Assembly (NCBI GenBank): GCA_902702965.1
Contig: CACRXP010000731.1
Span: 59,772 to 123,771, forward strand
Direction of reading: 5' to 3'
Origin: Spirometra erinaceieuropaei
Taxonomy: Eukaryota; Platyhelminthes; Cestoda; Diphyllobothriidea; Diphyllobothriidae
Length of the DNA: 64,000 nucleotides
In this document: positions 1 to 12,857 of the stretch, in pieces
Layout of the letters: each line of letters starts with the position of its first letter
How positions within the stretch are numbered: position 1 is the stretch's first letter
Notes under the pieces: generated by a model
The model's input: the letters and a program-made list of their open reading frames with translations, nothing else
Database searches by the model: none
Told to the model about the DNA's origin: nothing
Position numbers and translations under genes: made by a program

Positions 1-955
1 GAACTGAGCAGCCGACAGTCTGCCGAAGTGTTAGCCAAAATCATGAAATGTGTTTTCGACAAGAAAAGATTATTTGAGCAGGACTGCATTACTAATTATC
101 GTGCAGTGCAGTCACAATTTATTTCAGTCATGTTAGGATGCCGACTTTGGCACAAGCTGCTTTTCGATCGTTCGCAAAAACGGTATCTAATAAAATATGA
201 CTGTTTAATTAATGACATTTTCCGACTGACTGACGATGCATCTATAAATTCGAACATGTTTTATGAAAAGCAAACACAAAACTACTCTCTCTTTCTCTCA
301 TGTTCAGTTGGTAGCAAGTTACGTGTTCCTTAAACCTGATAATTTGAGAAAATGTATCCCTCGGTCTTAAACGGTCTTTCCCGTTCTTGAATAATTTCAA
401 ATCTGATCTGCCGCTGCACTTGCATTCGAGGTTGCCTAACAGCAAGTACTATACTTACGCTGTAAGAAAACTCATAAATTCTATTGAGATGTCATATGCG
501 ACTCATAAAGAGGTGGAGTGCGTGTGAACCATATTCTATACTTCACAAGCATCATTAATAAGCCGACTGATACGGGGACTCATGGATGAACATTTTAGGG
601 TTTGAGAAAATCGCATGACCGTAGACTTCTTAAAAACCGATTGGTGCGATTTCCTCGAATAAGAAATTTAAAAAAGACGTAATTTTCTACAAAACAAACA
701 CGAAAATTTACTTTTTTCCTGTGTTTTCCATAAAATATATGAAAATATATAAGCGCATAGAAAATCGATTGAAGAAATTTGTGTTGCTTAGGTGGCCACA
801 TTCACAGTGAGTAGGTTTTGCAAGCAGTCGGAAGGAAGCTCATTCAAAAGCCCGCATCCTGAAATGCCTGCAATATCTTGTCCAAAGAACCTACTTAAAT
901 AGTCCTTCTTAACCTACGACACATTTCCCGAATTTTGTTGGCATTTCATGAGATT
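1..955. mobile_element. Foldback MITE unit nested at the palindrome's outer end
   Basis: Bases 1-450 and about 600-955 are inverted copies of each other and resemble the arms of the 1 kb foldback elements at 17.6, 19.3, 32.8, 39.6 and 55.4 kb. Shared pieces include the ATGAAATGTGTTTTCGAC-type end, a GGATGCCG(A/G)CTTT block and a TTAATTAA/CTTAAATAG block. Its mirror image lies at about 8570-9525. Confidence 0.7.
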
Positions 956-3900
956 GCACATAAACCGTTCTTTCGTTATGGCCGAATAGCAGAAAAACCG
1001 TAATCTGCGGAGAGTTTGTGGGTTTGAAGACCGCCTTTTGGCATACAACCCCTCTGGCAGTCGGATCTGCAGTCAGCGATGGGTGCGACAAGTGAAGCGA
1101 ACAGGTAAAAGGAGAAATTGCGAGCCAAAGGTGGGCCATACAGCTCGTGAAGTATCCGACGAAGGGTCACAAACTGCGAACTGAAATCCTTTTTGCCCAC
1201 GGACCACCCAGCGGGCATTCGCGAAAGTTATACTCAAGTAAATAAATGACTGAGCCCGAAAAGAAAGCAGAGTTTGTATTGTACAGTATGATTTATTATC
1301 TAAGGAATAATTTATTTCACGAAAAACCTTCAGATCAGAAAGATTACTTGGCGAAATTTGGTTCCGCAGCCCCACCTGAGTGTGACCATCTGGTCAGATT
1401 ATTAAACCACTATTAGTTAACACACCTAGCTTAGCCACTCGATGGCTCAGGAAGGGAAAGAGAGTTCAAACAGAACTCGAAGCACGCGCAGGGAGGCGAA
1501 CGTGATCTGGTGCCGGATGTAACCCAGGTTGGCGTATTAACCCCCCGGCTCCCGAAGCACAGTCAGTAGCTGGATTAGAATTGTAAGGGAGATGCAAGCA
1601 CGTGATACTTGTAAAGTAGGCGTACTCGCATTTTATAATTTTTTTATAAAACTCAACATGTGGTATCACTCAGGTGAGGCTGCAGTACCAAACCTCGCCG
1701 ATAACTTTATGGCAGTTCAATTATTCACGGCACAGTATAACCACTAGCTGATAAAGAAAGTGTCATATAAGAACAAAATCTCGGAAAGCAGTAACAAATA
1801 CAACGTATAGATGCCTCGCAAATTTTCCATTGGTTTTAAGGCCCCTCATTTGAAAAAGGAATTTTGTTAATAACTTAATCACCTTGTTTTTTTAAAAAAC
1901 ATGGCCACACTGCATATCTAAATCCACCCAGTATTCATGAACAAAAAATGCCATTTTCCGTTCCTATATGGGCTTATATTAATGTTTTCTTATAGCCCAG
2001 CGCATAAAGATAATTTTGTTTAATGTGCGATATCAATTAACACAGGCAATTGCAAGAATACCAGCAAACTTCCGGACATGCTTAGTCTTGGCCTATTTTA
2101 CTTTTATAAAACCGATCCTTAATGAATTAGTCTTCAGCAAAAGGCTATTTGTGCCTCAAATAGGCATTAAACAACAATCACACCAAATGAATGCGGTGCC
2201 TCCCACTTAACTGCCAACCAAAACATTTCATGAGATAGCTCATATACTGTATACATCCGTTAAGAACCGACATTTACCAAACGGTTTCCAGGCGGTTTCC
2301 AGGCTAACCGACACAATAAATTGCTAAAACCGCAGCGACAATCAACTCGGGTGGAAGGATAGAGATTGAGCCGTTATGACCATTCGAAAAGTACTTTTAT
2401 AACGCGATCAAACTTTAGCTTCGCTATCAGATATGATTCATATAGTTTCGGTTTCTTATACCCGATTCTGACAGTCTACCTGAGCTAACAGCTCGCCAGT
2501 CAGAACTCTAAACAAATCAAACAGAAAGATCTCTGAGAAGACGTGGGATAAAGACAGACAAATTGAAGTTCCTAAGCTCATATTTAAGCAGAAGACACAG
2601 TGCGTTATCCGCAGAAAAGTAGCTGGGAATTGGACATTATACAGGGGAATAGAAGGTCAAAATCATATACCCAACGTAAGAAATATTAAGTTGAACATGT
2701 TCTTTGTAGAGGTTAACTACAAAAAACACTTGTCAATGTAGGAATTAGGCAGAGCGGCTGCGAACGCACCCGCGAAACAAGCTAGCCAATCAGCGTAAGA
2801 CGCATCATCAAACAAGCACGATGCTGTCTTTGCATACGCGTACGGCCCAACCAATTATCGGTCGGACTTTCGGGATTTTAACCCAAGGGGGTCCTAGCAC
2901 AAGAAGCAATCAATCCACACCCAACACGCCAGAAGGCCATAATGTTCTCAAACCGTCATGAGTTCGCTGAATACAGCCAGATTTAACGGGCTGGATATCG
3001 TACACCCAGCCTCTGCCGAATAGTTTGGACCTGTGATGTGCCTTCCACCACTCACATCCACCCATCGGGATACAAAAGGAGCCCCTGTCAGCAATGACTC
3101 AGGCACATTCGGTCGGCTAAATTTAGCGATCAAGTGTCTCAGCGCTTAGACGTTGGGCCATTCTTCGAGTACAGCTTTACTCACGGTGTCCTCTTAGTCA
3201 GCGAAACGGGTGTGGTGAGACTTGTGTGAGAACACCCCATAACTTGGTCTTATTTCTGAAGCCTCCCAGGCACGTCGAGTTCTCCAGGGCAGCGCAAGTT
3301 AGGGTAATATTCAGTCTAAGTTATTTTTAAATGCACCCGCTCATTGGAGGTGTCGATCATGCAAAAACCCCGCCGATGTGATATCCGAGAGAGAGAGAGA
3401 GAGAATAAGGCAGGAATTAGGCTGGTAGAAGTATCACCCATGATGTGGCAAATGTTCACGCGGCAGCGAATGTCTGGTGAATGTCCAAAGACAGTCCACA
3501 GTCTTCTGGATCTTGGCTTATCATAGAAACGCTATGAGTATGGGAGCTATGTAGGTTAGAGAGGGGGGGGGGAGACCAACGTTGTCCATGTCTTCCTCGG
3601 AGTCCGTGAAGTCCATATGATTGAATATCAGCACAGCTTATTGCAAGCTGTTAAGCCGAGATTCCCCAAGGGATCTCTGCTCTGCACAAAATCTCAATCT
3701 AAACTGACGAACTTACTTAAGTGTCGACACATGCGATGCAGCGAGATGCTGGAGGTGTTTGAGAACTTCACTCCTCGGACTGCTCGGAAATGTCCTTGAA
3801 GCCATCATCAGCACCAGATAGAGCTTGAATGCAAAATTGACAGGGTTTGCCACCACGCGGCCGTATAACATGGATGAAGTAAATCGCGAAATATGTGGGA

Positions 3901-4020
3901 ATCGTAAGCAGTACCTTATCAATCACACACGGATCAAAATGAATGGGCGATTTATTTTAAAAAAGATGAGGAAGTGGTACTGACATGAAAAGGCTAACGA
4001 CGTAGTTAAGCCAAACATAT
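1..4020 (+). repeat. Left arm of a giant imperfect palindrome
   Basis: This segment is the reverse complement of 5545-9525 with scattered substitutions and small indels. Position 1 pairs with 9525, and the inner end near 4020 pairs with about 5545. Short ORFs recur at matching places in the two arms, for example 2948-3133 with 6415-6600 and 3713-3922 with 5638-5847. That follows from the duplication and is not evidence of coding. The outer 950 bases are themselves a foldback unit of the MITE family seen elsewhere in the window: they start with a GTTAGCCAAAATCATGAAATG-like end and finish with its mirror near 930-955. No transposase motif was recognised inside. The window edge cuts the arm, so the true outer end is not visible. 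Confidence 0.9.
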
Positions 4021-4710
4021 TAAGTTGTCAACTTTTTCAAGTTTCTGCTGGCTGTTGGAAGGAAGTCCATCTTAAATCCGGCATTCTGACGTTGCTAAGG
4101 TATACTGCGATTGTGTTGCATGATAATCATTATTACAACCTCACCTAAGCAATCCCTCTTAATTGCGAACCCATTTCGGGAATTGGGTTAACATTCCTGC
4201 AGATGATCCGGCACGATTGAATGTTGGGATAAAGAAACAGATTGGACCAGAACAGCCGATAGCCTGCTAAAGTGTTAACCAAAATACTGAAATGTCTTTT
4301 CGACAAGAAAAGATTGTTTAAGTAGGACTGCAGTTCTAATTATCGTGCAGTAAAGTCACAAATTATATCAATCAACTTAGGAGGACGGCTTTTGAACGAG
4401 CTTCTTGTCGGTCATTTGCAAAAACTGTATTTAATAAAAAATAACTGCATAATTAATACGTGATTTTCCGATAGATTTTCGATTTCCCTATAGATTTGAA
4501 CATGATTTACAACAAGCAAACACAAAACTAATCTCTCTCCCGTGTTCACTTGGTAGCAAATTACGTGTTCCTTAAACTTCATACTTTGAGAACATGCAAC
4601 ACTCGGTCGCTGCCGCTGCACTTGCACTCGGGGATTTCTAACCACAAGTTGTATATTTACTCTGTAAGAAAACTCATATAATTTATTGGGATGTCATATG
4701 CGACTCATAG
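4021..4710 (+). repeat. Extra copy of the palindrome terminus inside the spacer
   Basis: 4240-4700 repeats 1-480 in direct orientation, for example the stretch with CAAAATACTGAAATG and CGACAAGAAAAGATTG. The bases just before it, 4030-4255, are the reverse complement of 9535-9740. The spacer therefore carries a third, more diverged copy of the outer end plus its flank, which suggests repeated rearrangement between copies and not one simple inverted duplication. Confidence 0.75.
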
Positions 4711-5544
4711 AGATGTGCAGTGGTCATTCTGCGGTCATGTGTTCTTAATCTGTTGCTTAAAATGGTAAGCGACTTTATCTGTCTTTAGTAAGACGGTTGG
4801 ATTCAGAAACAATTGCTCAGTTAGCAAGTTCTCACACCTTTGGCACCAAACCTGATGAAAATAAATGTCCGCAAAAATGAGAGGACCTTCATTAATGATT
4901 TATTCATTGAAAAAGGGCCTTCTCTGAGTAGTATCTCAACGAGAATCAATGTACTTTTTAATCTTCTTTATGAAAGCCTGGGAACTATAACACCATTTTG
5001 AACAGTAAAGCACTTGCTTGATATATATGTATCAACCGGGAACGGCGGCAGAAGATACGGGTTGATAAATATTATCTTAAGCTGTTTTCGGTAAAGCAGG
5101 TATTACAAACGCTTTACTTGACCCAGAAGTAAAAATTTTTAAAACTATCGGGTACGTTGATAGGCTTTACTCGGAAGGTCTAATACATTCAGTCGTTTTG
5201 GTAGCTTTACTGAGTTTGGCAGGCTTGTGCAAATAATCCCTGAGAGAGTCCAAATATCCTGCTGTCGAGCGGAGCGTTTAAATTACTTGGACATTGTCGA
5301 TAATTAACTCATTGACCAGCTCCCCTTCTGCGTACTACAGTGATTATTAGAGAGCATATAGAATTATCATCATTTAAATGGACCTTTGAAAGTTGTTTTG
5401 CTCATGCTATCATGTTAACATTCTCACTGGCTAGGACAGTCTTCAGGCATTTCAACCTATCAGGTTTGTTCATTTGACACGAATGTCCCACTTTCTGGAT
5501 CTCCGAATTTCTTACATAAAATGCCATTTCCAATCCATGCAGTG
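4711..5544. other. Remainder of palindrome spacer, no feature recognised
   Basis: AT-rich sequence without a convincing ORF, splice-bounded exon, RNA gene or repeat seen elsewhere in the window. A minus-strand 71-codon ORF at 5402-5617 straddles the arm boundary; it has no recognised motif and no matching partner in the left arm. Confidence 0.5.
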
Positions 5545-8500
5545 TTACCTTAAACACGGCTTTAGCCTTTTCATGTCGGTACCGCTTCCTCATCTTTTTT
5601 AAAATACATCGCCCCAATCATTTTGATCCGTGAGTGATTGATAAGGTACTGCTTACGATTCCCACATATTTCGCGATTTACTTCATCCATGTTATACGGC
5701 CGCGTGGTGGCAAACCCTGTCAATTTTGCATTCAAGCTCTATCTGGTGCTGATGATGGCTTCAAGGACATTTCCGAGCAGTCCGAGGAGTGAAGTTCTCA
5801 AACACCTCCAGCATCTCGCTTCATCGCATGTGTCGACACTTAAGTAAGTTGGTCAGTTTAGATTGTGATTTTTTGCAAAGCAGAGATCCCTGGGGAATCT
5901 CGGCTTAACAGCTTGCAATAGGCTGTGCTGATATTCTGTCATATGGACTTCACGGACTCCGAGGAAGACGTGGACAACTTTGGTCTCCCCACCTCTCTAA
6001 TCTACATAGCTCCCATATTCATAGCGTTTCTATAATAAGCCAAGATCCAGAAGACTGTGGACTGTTTTTGGACACTCACCAGACATTCGCTGCCGCGTGA
6101 ACATTTGCCACATCATGGGTGATACTTCTACCAGCCTAATTCCTGCCTTATTCTCTCTCTCTGATATCACGTCGGCGGGGTTTTTGTATGATCGACACCT
6201 CCAATGAGCGGGTGCATTTAAAAATAACTTAGACTGAATATTACCCTAACTTGCGCTGCCCTGGAGAACCCGACGTGCCTGGGAGGCTCCAGAAATAAAA
6301 CCTAGTTATGGGGTGTTCTCACACAAGTCTCACCACACCCGTTTCGCTGACTAAGAGGACACCGTGAGTAAAGCTGTACTTGAAGAATGGCCCAACGTCT
6401 AAGCGCTGAGACACTTGACCCCTAAATTTAGCCGACCGAATGTGCCTGAGTCATTGCTGACAGGGGCTCCTTTTGAATCCCGATGGGTGGATGTGAGTGG
6501 TGGAAGGCACATCACAGGGTCAAACTATTCGGCAGAGACTGGGTGTACGATATCCAGCCCGTTAAATCTGGCTGTATTCAGCGAACTCATGACGGTGTGA
6601 GAACATTATGGCCTTCTGGCGTGTTGGGTTTGGATTGATTGCTTCTTGTGCTAGGACCCCGTCGGGTTAAAATCCCGAAAGTCCGACCGATCATTGGTTG
6701 GGCCGTACGCGTATGCATAAACAGCATCGTGATTGTTTGATGATGCGTCTTACGCTGATTGGCTAGCTTGTTTCGCGGGTGCGTTCGCAGCCGCTCTGCC
6801 TAATTCCTACATTGACAAGTGTATTTTGTAGTTAACCTCTACAAAGAACATGTTCAACTAAATATTTCTTACGTTCGGTATATGATTTTGACCTCCTATT
6901 CCCCCGTATAATATCCAATTCCCAGCTACTTTTCTGCGGATAACACACTGTGTCTTCTGCTTAAATATGAGCTTAGGAACTTCAATTTGTCTGTCTTTAT
7001 CCCACGTCTTCTCAGAGATCTTTCTGTTTGATTTGTTTAGAGTTCTGACTGGCGAGCTTTTAGCTCAGGTAGACTGTCAGAATCGGGTATAAGAAACCGA
7101 AACTATATGAATCATATCTGATAGCGAAGCTAAAGTTTGATCGCGTTATAAAAGTACTTTTCGAATGGTCATAACGGCTCAATCTCTATCCTTCCACTCG
7201 AGTGGACTGTCGCTGCGACTTTAGCAATTTCTTGTGTCGGTTAGCCTGGAAACCGCCTGGAAACCGTTTGGTAAATGTCGGTTCTTAACGGATATATACA
7301 GTATGTGAGCTAGCTCGTGAAATTTTTTGGTTGCCATTTGAGTGGGTAGCACCGCATACATTTGGTGTGGTTATTGCTTAATGGGTCGATTTGAGGCAGA
7401 AAAAGCCTTTAGCTGAAGTCTATTTCATTTCGTATCGGTTTTATGGAAGGAAAATAGGCCAAGATTAAGCATGGCCGGACGTTTTCTGGGATTCATGTAA
7501 TTGCCTATGTTAATTAATATCGCATGTTAATTAAACTTACCTTTACGCGCTGGGTTATAAAGGAATATTAATATAAGTCCATCTAGGAACGGAAGATGGC
7601 ATTTTACGTTCATGAATATTAGGTGGATTTAGATATGCAGTGTGGCCTAATTTTCAAAAACAAGGTGATTAATCTTAAAAAAATTCTACTTTCGAATGTG
7701 GGGCTTTAAAAGCCAAAAGACAATTCACAAAGCATCAATACGTTGTATTTGTCATTGTTTTCCGAGATTTTGTTCTTGTATGACACTTTCTTTATCAGCT
7801 AGCGGTTATACTGTGCCTTGAATAATTGAACTGTCATAAAGTTATCAACGAGGTTTGGTACTGCAGCCTCACCTGAGTGATACCACATGTTGAGTTTTCT
7901 AAAAAAATTATAAAATGCGAGTACGCCTACTTTACAAGTATCACGTGCTTGCATCTTCCTTACAATTCTAATCCAGCTACTGACTGTGCTTCGCGAGCCG
8001 GGGGGTTTATACGCCAACCTGGGTTACATCAGGCACCAGATCACGTTCGCCTCCCTGCGCGCGCTTCGAGTTCTGTCTGCACTCTCTTTCCCTTCCTGAG
8101 CCATCGAGTGGCTAAGTTAGGTTTGTTAACTAATAGTGGTTTAATAATCTGACCAGATGGTCACACTCAGGTGGGGCTCCGGAACCAAATTTCGCCAAGT
8201 TATCTTTTTGATCTGAAGGTTTTTCGTGAAATAAATTATTTCTTAGATAATAAATAATACTGTACAATACAAACTCTGCTTTGTTTTGGGGCTGTGTCAT
8301 TTATTTACTTGAGTATAACTTTCGCGAATGCCCGCTGGGTGGTTCGTTGGCTAAAAGGATTTCAGTTTGCAGTTTGTGACCCTTCATCGGATACTTCACG
8401 AACTGTATGTCCTACCTTTGACTCGCAATTTATCCTTTTACCTGTTCGCTTCACTTGTCGCACCCATCGCTGACTGCAGATCCGACTGGCAGAGGGGTTG

Positions 8501-9525
8501 TATGCCAAAAGGCGGTCTTCAAACCCACAAACGCTCCGCAGATTTCGGTTTTTCTGCTGTTCTGCCACAACGAAAGAACGGTTTATGTGCAATCTCATGA
8601 AATGTCAACAAAAGTCGGGAAATGTGTCGTAGGTTAAGAAAGACTATTTAAGTAGGTTCTTTGGACAAGATATTGCAGGCATTTCAGGATGCGGGCTTTT
8701 GAATGAGCTTCCTTCCGACTGCTTGCAAAACCTACACACTGTGAATGTGACCACCTGAGCAGCACAAATTTCTTCAATCGATTTTCTATGCGCTTATATA
8801 TTTTATGGAAAACACAAGAAAAAGTAAATTTTCGTGTTTGTTTGGTAAAAGATTACGTCTTTTTTTGAATTTCTTATTCGAGGAAATCGCACCAATCGGT
8901 TTTTAAGAAGTCTACGGTCATGAGATTTTTTCAAACCCTGAAATGTCCATCCATGAGTCCCCGTATCAGTCTGCTTATTAATTATGCTTGGCAAGTATTT
9001 AATATGGTTCACACGCACTCCACAACTTTATGAGTCGCATATGACAGCTCAATAGAATTTATGAGTTTTCTTACAGGGTAAGTATAGTACTTGCGGTTAG
9101 GCAACCTCGAATGCAAGTGCAGCGGCAGATCAGATTTGAAATTATTCAAGACCGTTTAAGACCGAGGGATACATTTTCTCAAAGTATCAGGTTTAAGGAA
9201 CACGTAATTTGCTACCAACTGAACATGAGAGAAAGAGAGAGTAGTTTTGTGTTTGCTTTTCATAAAACATGTTCGAATTTATAGATGCATCGTCAGTCAA
9301 TAGGAAAATGTCATTAATTAAGCAGTCATTTTTTATTTGATACCGTTTTTGCGAACGATCGAAAAGCAGCTTGTGCCAAAGCCGGCATCCTGACGTGACT
9401 GAAATAAATTGTGACTGTACTGCACGATAATTAGTAATGCAGCCCTACTCAAATAATCTTTTCTTGTCGAAAACACATTTCATGATTTTGGCTAACACTT
9501 CGGCAGACTGTCGGCTGCTCAGTTC
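5545..9525 (-). repeat. Right arm of the giant palindrome
   Basis: Reverse complement of 1-4020, with near-identity over long runs broken by single-base changes and small gaps. The arm spacing sum drifts from about 9560 at the inner end to 9526 at the outer end, showing a few net indels. The outer part, about 8570-9525, is a foldback unit like 1-955. No coding function is assigned; ORFs here mirror those of the left arm on the opposite strand. Confidence 0.9.
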
Positions 9526-9529
9526 CCGT

Positions 9530-9790
9530 CAGCTTCTTTATTCCGACATTCAAGCGTGCCACAGTATCCGGATCATCTGCAGAAATGTTAACCCGATTCC
9601 CGAAATGGGTTCGCAATTAGGAAGGATTGCTTGGGTGAGGTTGTAATAGTGATTATCATGCAATACAATCCCAAAATGCCTTAGTCACGTCAGAATGTCG
9701 GATTTTAAATGGACTTCTTTCCAATCGCCCACAGAATCTTCAAAAAAGTTGACTACTTACTTAATATGCCGTTTAATTTTTTTGTTGTTC
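9530..9790 (+). repeat. MITE-arm fragment flanking the palindrome
   Basis: This stretch resembles a left arm of the foldback family: a GAAATGGGTTCGCAATTAGGAAGGATTGC-like block, then GATTATCATGCAATACAATC and a CTTTCCAATCGCC block. Its reverse complement occurs at 4030-4255 in the palindrome spacer. No matching right arm was found downstream. Confidence 0.55.
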
Positions 9791-10020
9791 TTCTGAATTC
9801 GAGCATATGCTATAGTGAACATGCACTATAATTATACTTTTTGCATGCATTCGGTAGACATTCACGTCTTCTTCAAATTGCCCACTTAAGGAAACGGCAT
9901 TCTTTGAGTTAAAAAACGTTTGCGACCAGGAGGTTTCTTAATATTTTTAAATGTTCATCCATATAACATCACATCTGCTGATTTAGCAATGTTGCTTATG
10001 AAGCATAAAATGTGGTTGCC

Positions 10021-10696
10021 GACAGTTGTTTTGGGAAGACACTGATTGTCCAACAGTTGCAGCTATGTGCAATCATTTGCCTCAGAGTGGCTTGTTCGTA
10101 GGTTTTCCAAGTGACTAACAAAATATGTTGGAAACAATGCCCGCGAAGGCAAAGCTCCATGATGAACATAGGGGTGCACATACTGCCCAGCATATTTTTG
10201 GAATCTAACTAACAATGGGATTTAAGTTCTAGAAACACACTCCCGATACGCTTAATATTCAGATTGCCCTGCATTTGTTTTCGGTAATTCAGCATTATTG
10301 GCTACTACGTGTATTTGGTTTTTTTCTAGCTTGGTGTAGAGAATTTGAGATAAATAATGTAAAATATCAAAAACTTGGTCAAAAATTTATTTTGCAAGTA
10401 ACTATACCTCGCTTGACAGTGTCTAAAGCACACTTTTAATGTCTTAACCAGTGAGTTTGGCGGTTTGCTGCTACAGGACTGCCATTCAAGCATCTTCCAA
10501 TCGCAACGCATATACGACAGAATAAAAACAGCTTGTGTACGCAACCGCCTTGATGGAACAAATTCTCACTACTTGCGGTTTGAAAAACCCAAGCGGTTGG
10601 TTGTCAAGATGTTTTCCTGGGAAAACACTAATTTTCCAATAAGTGCAATGATTGGTTAGAATAAGCCTAAAAGTGGCGCGTTCATAGATTCTCAAA
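10021..10696 (+). repeat. Diverged direct repeat, units about 95 bp, 580 bp apart
   Basis: 10021-10115 and 10600-10696 share order and spacing of several blocks: a GTTTT...GGGAA(G/A)ACACT block, TCCAA(C/T)A(G/A)(T)TGC, TGCAAT(C/G)ATT, then GTGG(C)...CGT(T)(C)...AG(G/A)TT. The second unit also lies antisense in an open frame at 10486-10695. The origin of the repeat is unknown; the sequence between the units is AT-rich and otherwise featureless. Confidence 0.45.
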
Positions 10697-10699
10697 ATG

Positions 10700-11780
10700 A
10701 GAAGCGAGATACATTGAAACCAATGAACTGCTTGCTGGTTTAACCTTGCGGCCCTGGTGGCGTGATTTTTGACTGCGTATTCAGTTGTCGTGGTTGTGCT
10801 AGTTGGCAGGGCTACCTTAGAACTGATAGCAGCGCTACTAACGCTCTTACTATTGGTTAGAGGGTGACGTGCATAGGCCCTCCGAGGCCAGTGGACTCAC
10901 AACAGTCCGCTATTCTCCGACAAGCCCACTCCTTCTCGAACGTCAGCGCCTTTTGGCAGTTTTAGATGGCGCAGTTGTGCACTGCTTTATTTCACTTTAC
11001 CTTCCTGCCTCATTTGCGCTGTTTTCAGTTAGGAGTATACCATAACCGGGGGAGGGATACCCAACAGTAAACTCCCCTCCCTATAAACACCATAACAAAT
11101 AATCACAGCCTTCTGAGCAAACCAGTTTGTGAAGTTATATTGCTTAGCCGGTAATTGTGAAAAAGGGGAGCATCGTCCGCTCAATCATAGAAGGACGGGC
11201 GGCCACCAAGTTCGTCCATCAAGTTCTAATGCGAAGCCTTCGCAGGCAGTCATCAAAGTGGAAGGACTATCAGTAGGGATGAGGGAGAACGGGATGGTGA
11301 TTCCTGGTTAACTTGGACGCCTGGCGATGGCCAGACAAGTCAGGAACGAAAGAAATAATTATGTAATTCTGCCCCTCCACCGTGAATTCATATATGCCCG
11401 ATCGAATCTGACCCGACAAATGTATCTGGCCCCGTCGGAGATTGCCCGACCTAAACGTCGGTCAGTCAATTGCGCCTGGTTTGTGTTCCGTGCTTTTACC
11501 CATTTAAACACTAAGCGCGTCAGGGTCAGTAAATGCGCGTCTTGAGACACTCATCATCCACCGTGCACAGCAGTGTACCTCTTGAGAGAACCGGGGCTGG
11601 CGAAAAATAGCCGGCGAGGGGGGAAAGGGGAATCGTGAGGAGGTCAGAGGAACGAGCAAGGACATTATTTGGTATGTGTTCATGCGTCCTCGTTCCAACG
11701 CAACACGGCGGAATTCGGGCAGGAGAGCGTGGGGTTCGCTTCCGGCCGGAGCGTCTGAAGGACTCGAACGAACGTCTTCA
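10700..11780. other. No gene recognised
   Basis: Mixed-composition sequence with several short overlapping ORFs of 60-72 codons on both strands, none with a recognised motif or convincing splice borders. No similarity to the other repeats in the window was noticed. Confidence 0.5.
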
Positions 11781-11791
11781 GTGATCAGTAG

Positions 11792-11932
11792 ACCGGATTG
11801 ACTAATCGCATGCTAACCGCCTCCGTCCTCGCAAGTTTACACCGACGTGGGAATTCGGAGTTGTCCTGTCGGCTCCTTGCCGATGACTGGGGAGACTTGA
11901 TTGAGGTCTACGCGGCAGCTGCTACCATGCAG
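11792..11932 (+). CDS. Possible internal exon of unknown gene
   Basis: An open frame of exactly 47 codons runs from an AG at 11790-11791 to a good donor, CAG|GTGAAT, at 11932/11933. It enters and leaves in phase 0. The translation is helical and amphipathic, with the segment LLADDWGDLIEVYAAAATMQ at its end, and codon use is unlike the AT-rich surroundings. The pyrimidine tract before the acceptor is poor, and an in-frame stop overlaps the acceptor AG, so the exon border decides whether it is coding. No family is recognised. It lies on the strand opposite to the 12.8-14.8 kb gene. This is a weak call based on one good splice site and codon appearance. Confidence 0.25.
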
Positions 11933-12569
11933 GTGAATAACAACTGCGCTGGCGATGGATTTCGACGCGCTCCGGTTGCATAAGGCAGAATAATACTCTC
12001 GCATCCGCTTGCATAGGCGCTTAATTAGTTAACCAATATAGTCTGCTGCAGGGAAAGAGTGAATACGCTCGAGTAAATTAGCATTCACTTGGCTGCCACG
12101 TGCGAGCGCGCAGTGGCAGAGCTCAAACGATGCTGTCGACGGCTGTTTTTCCCCTATTGTTACCCTACAGGGTTGTTAATGAATAGTCTAGAGGGCACGT
12201 TTACCGCCTCGGATCCACGGTATGTCTGTCTGACGATGGCCAGTTGACCAGATATTGACAGCAAGACTTCCTCATGTTTTTTTCGTAGCATCGAACTTAG
12301 GTATTTTAAATTATACGTTATACGTGAAAGGTCGTTTAAGAAGCTCGATTAAGGCTGCAGGAGATTCCGGACATGCTGTAAACTCAAAACAACCAGTCTC
12401 CCCTTGTTTTTCTGGTCAGCGCAGGTCCCTCCTTGAAAAGATAATTTTGTAAAAAAAGTGAGCAACGAATAAATCTGTATTTTACACGATATATACAAGG
12501 CGACGTTATGTACAATGGTGAGTGTCGGGTGGTTTGATGCCAGTGGTCACTGGTCCTTGGGTGACGGTT

Positions 12570-12820
12570 CCTGAATTCTATAAAAAATGCAGGTAGACAG
12601 GGTTCAGCTCAGTGGTTTATTTTCTCAAAAATTGCAGGAAACTAAGGTTTGAAGCTACTTTTGTCACACCGCTAGACAATCTTGCTTCTGCAACAAAATG
12701 CAGGTCACTAAAGGACATGGGAGGAGTAGGTAATGCACGTAAGCGCTTTAGCATTACTTGCAGGAAACTAAATTTGGAAGCAAGGCGGGGTTTGCTGCTG
12801 CAATGAATTCGGGTCACTGG
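12570..12820 (+). repeat. Diverged tandem repeat, period about 122 bp, two copies
   Basis: The blocks AATGCAGGT (12588, 12699, decayed near 12801) and TTGCAGGAAACTAA (12634, 12757) alternate, giving about two copies of a unit of roughly 122 bp with a weaker half-period near 60 bp. The repeat lies downstream of the terminal exon at 12858-13002 and would be part of its 3' UTR if transcription ends near 12616. Confidence 0.5.
12616..12621 (-). promoter_or_regulatory. Candidate poly(A) signal AATAAA
   Basis: Plus-strand TTTATT reads AATAAA on the minus strand about 240 bases after the stop codon of the terminal exon at 12858-13002. The distance is plausible but longer than in the two sister genes (about 80 and 118 bases). 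Confidence 0.35.
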
Positions 12821-12857
12821 GGGGAGGGGGGAGAAATGTACTCACCGGAGAGCTAGA

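Noticed and set aside
1..9525. CRISPR or tandem array
   Set aside because: The repeats are long inverted arms, not regularly spaced short repeats, and the genome is eukaryotic.
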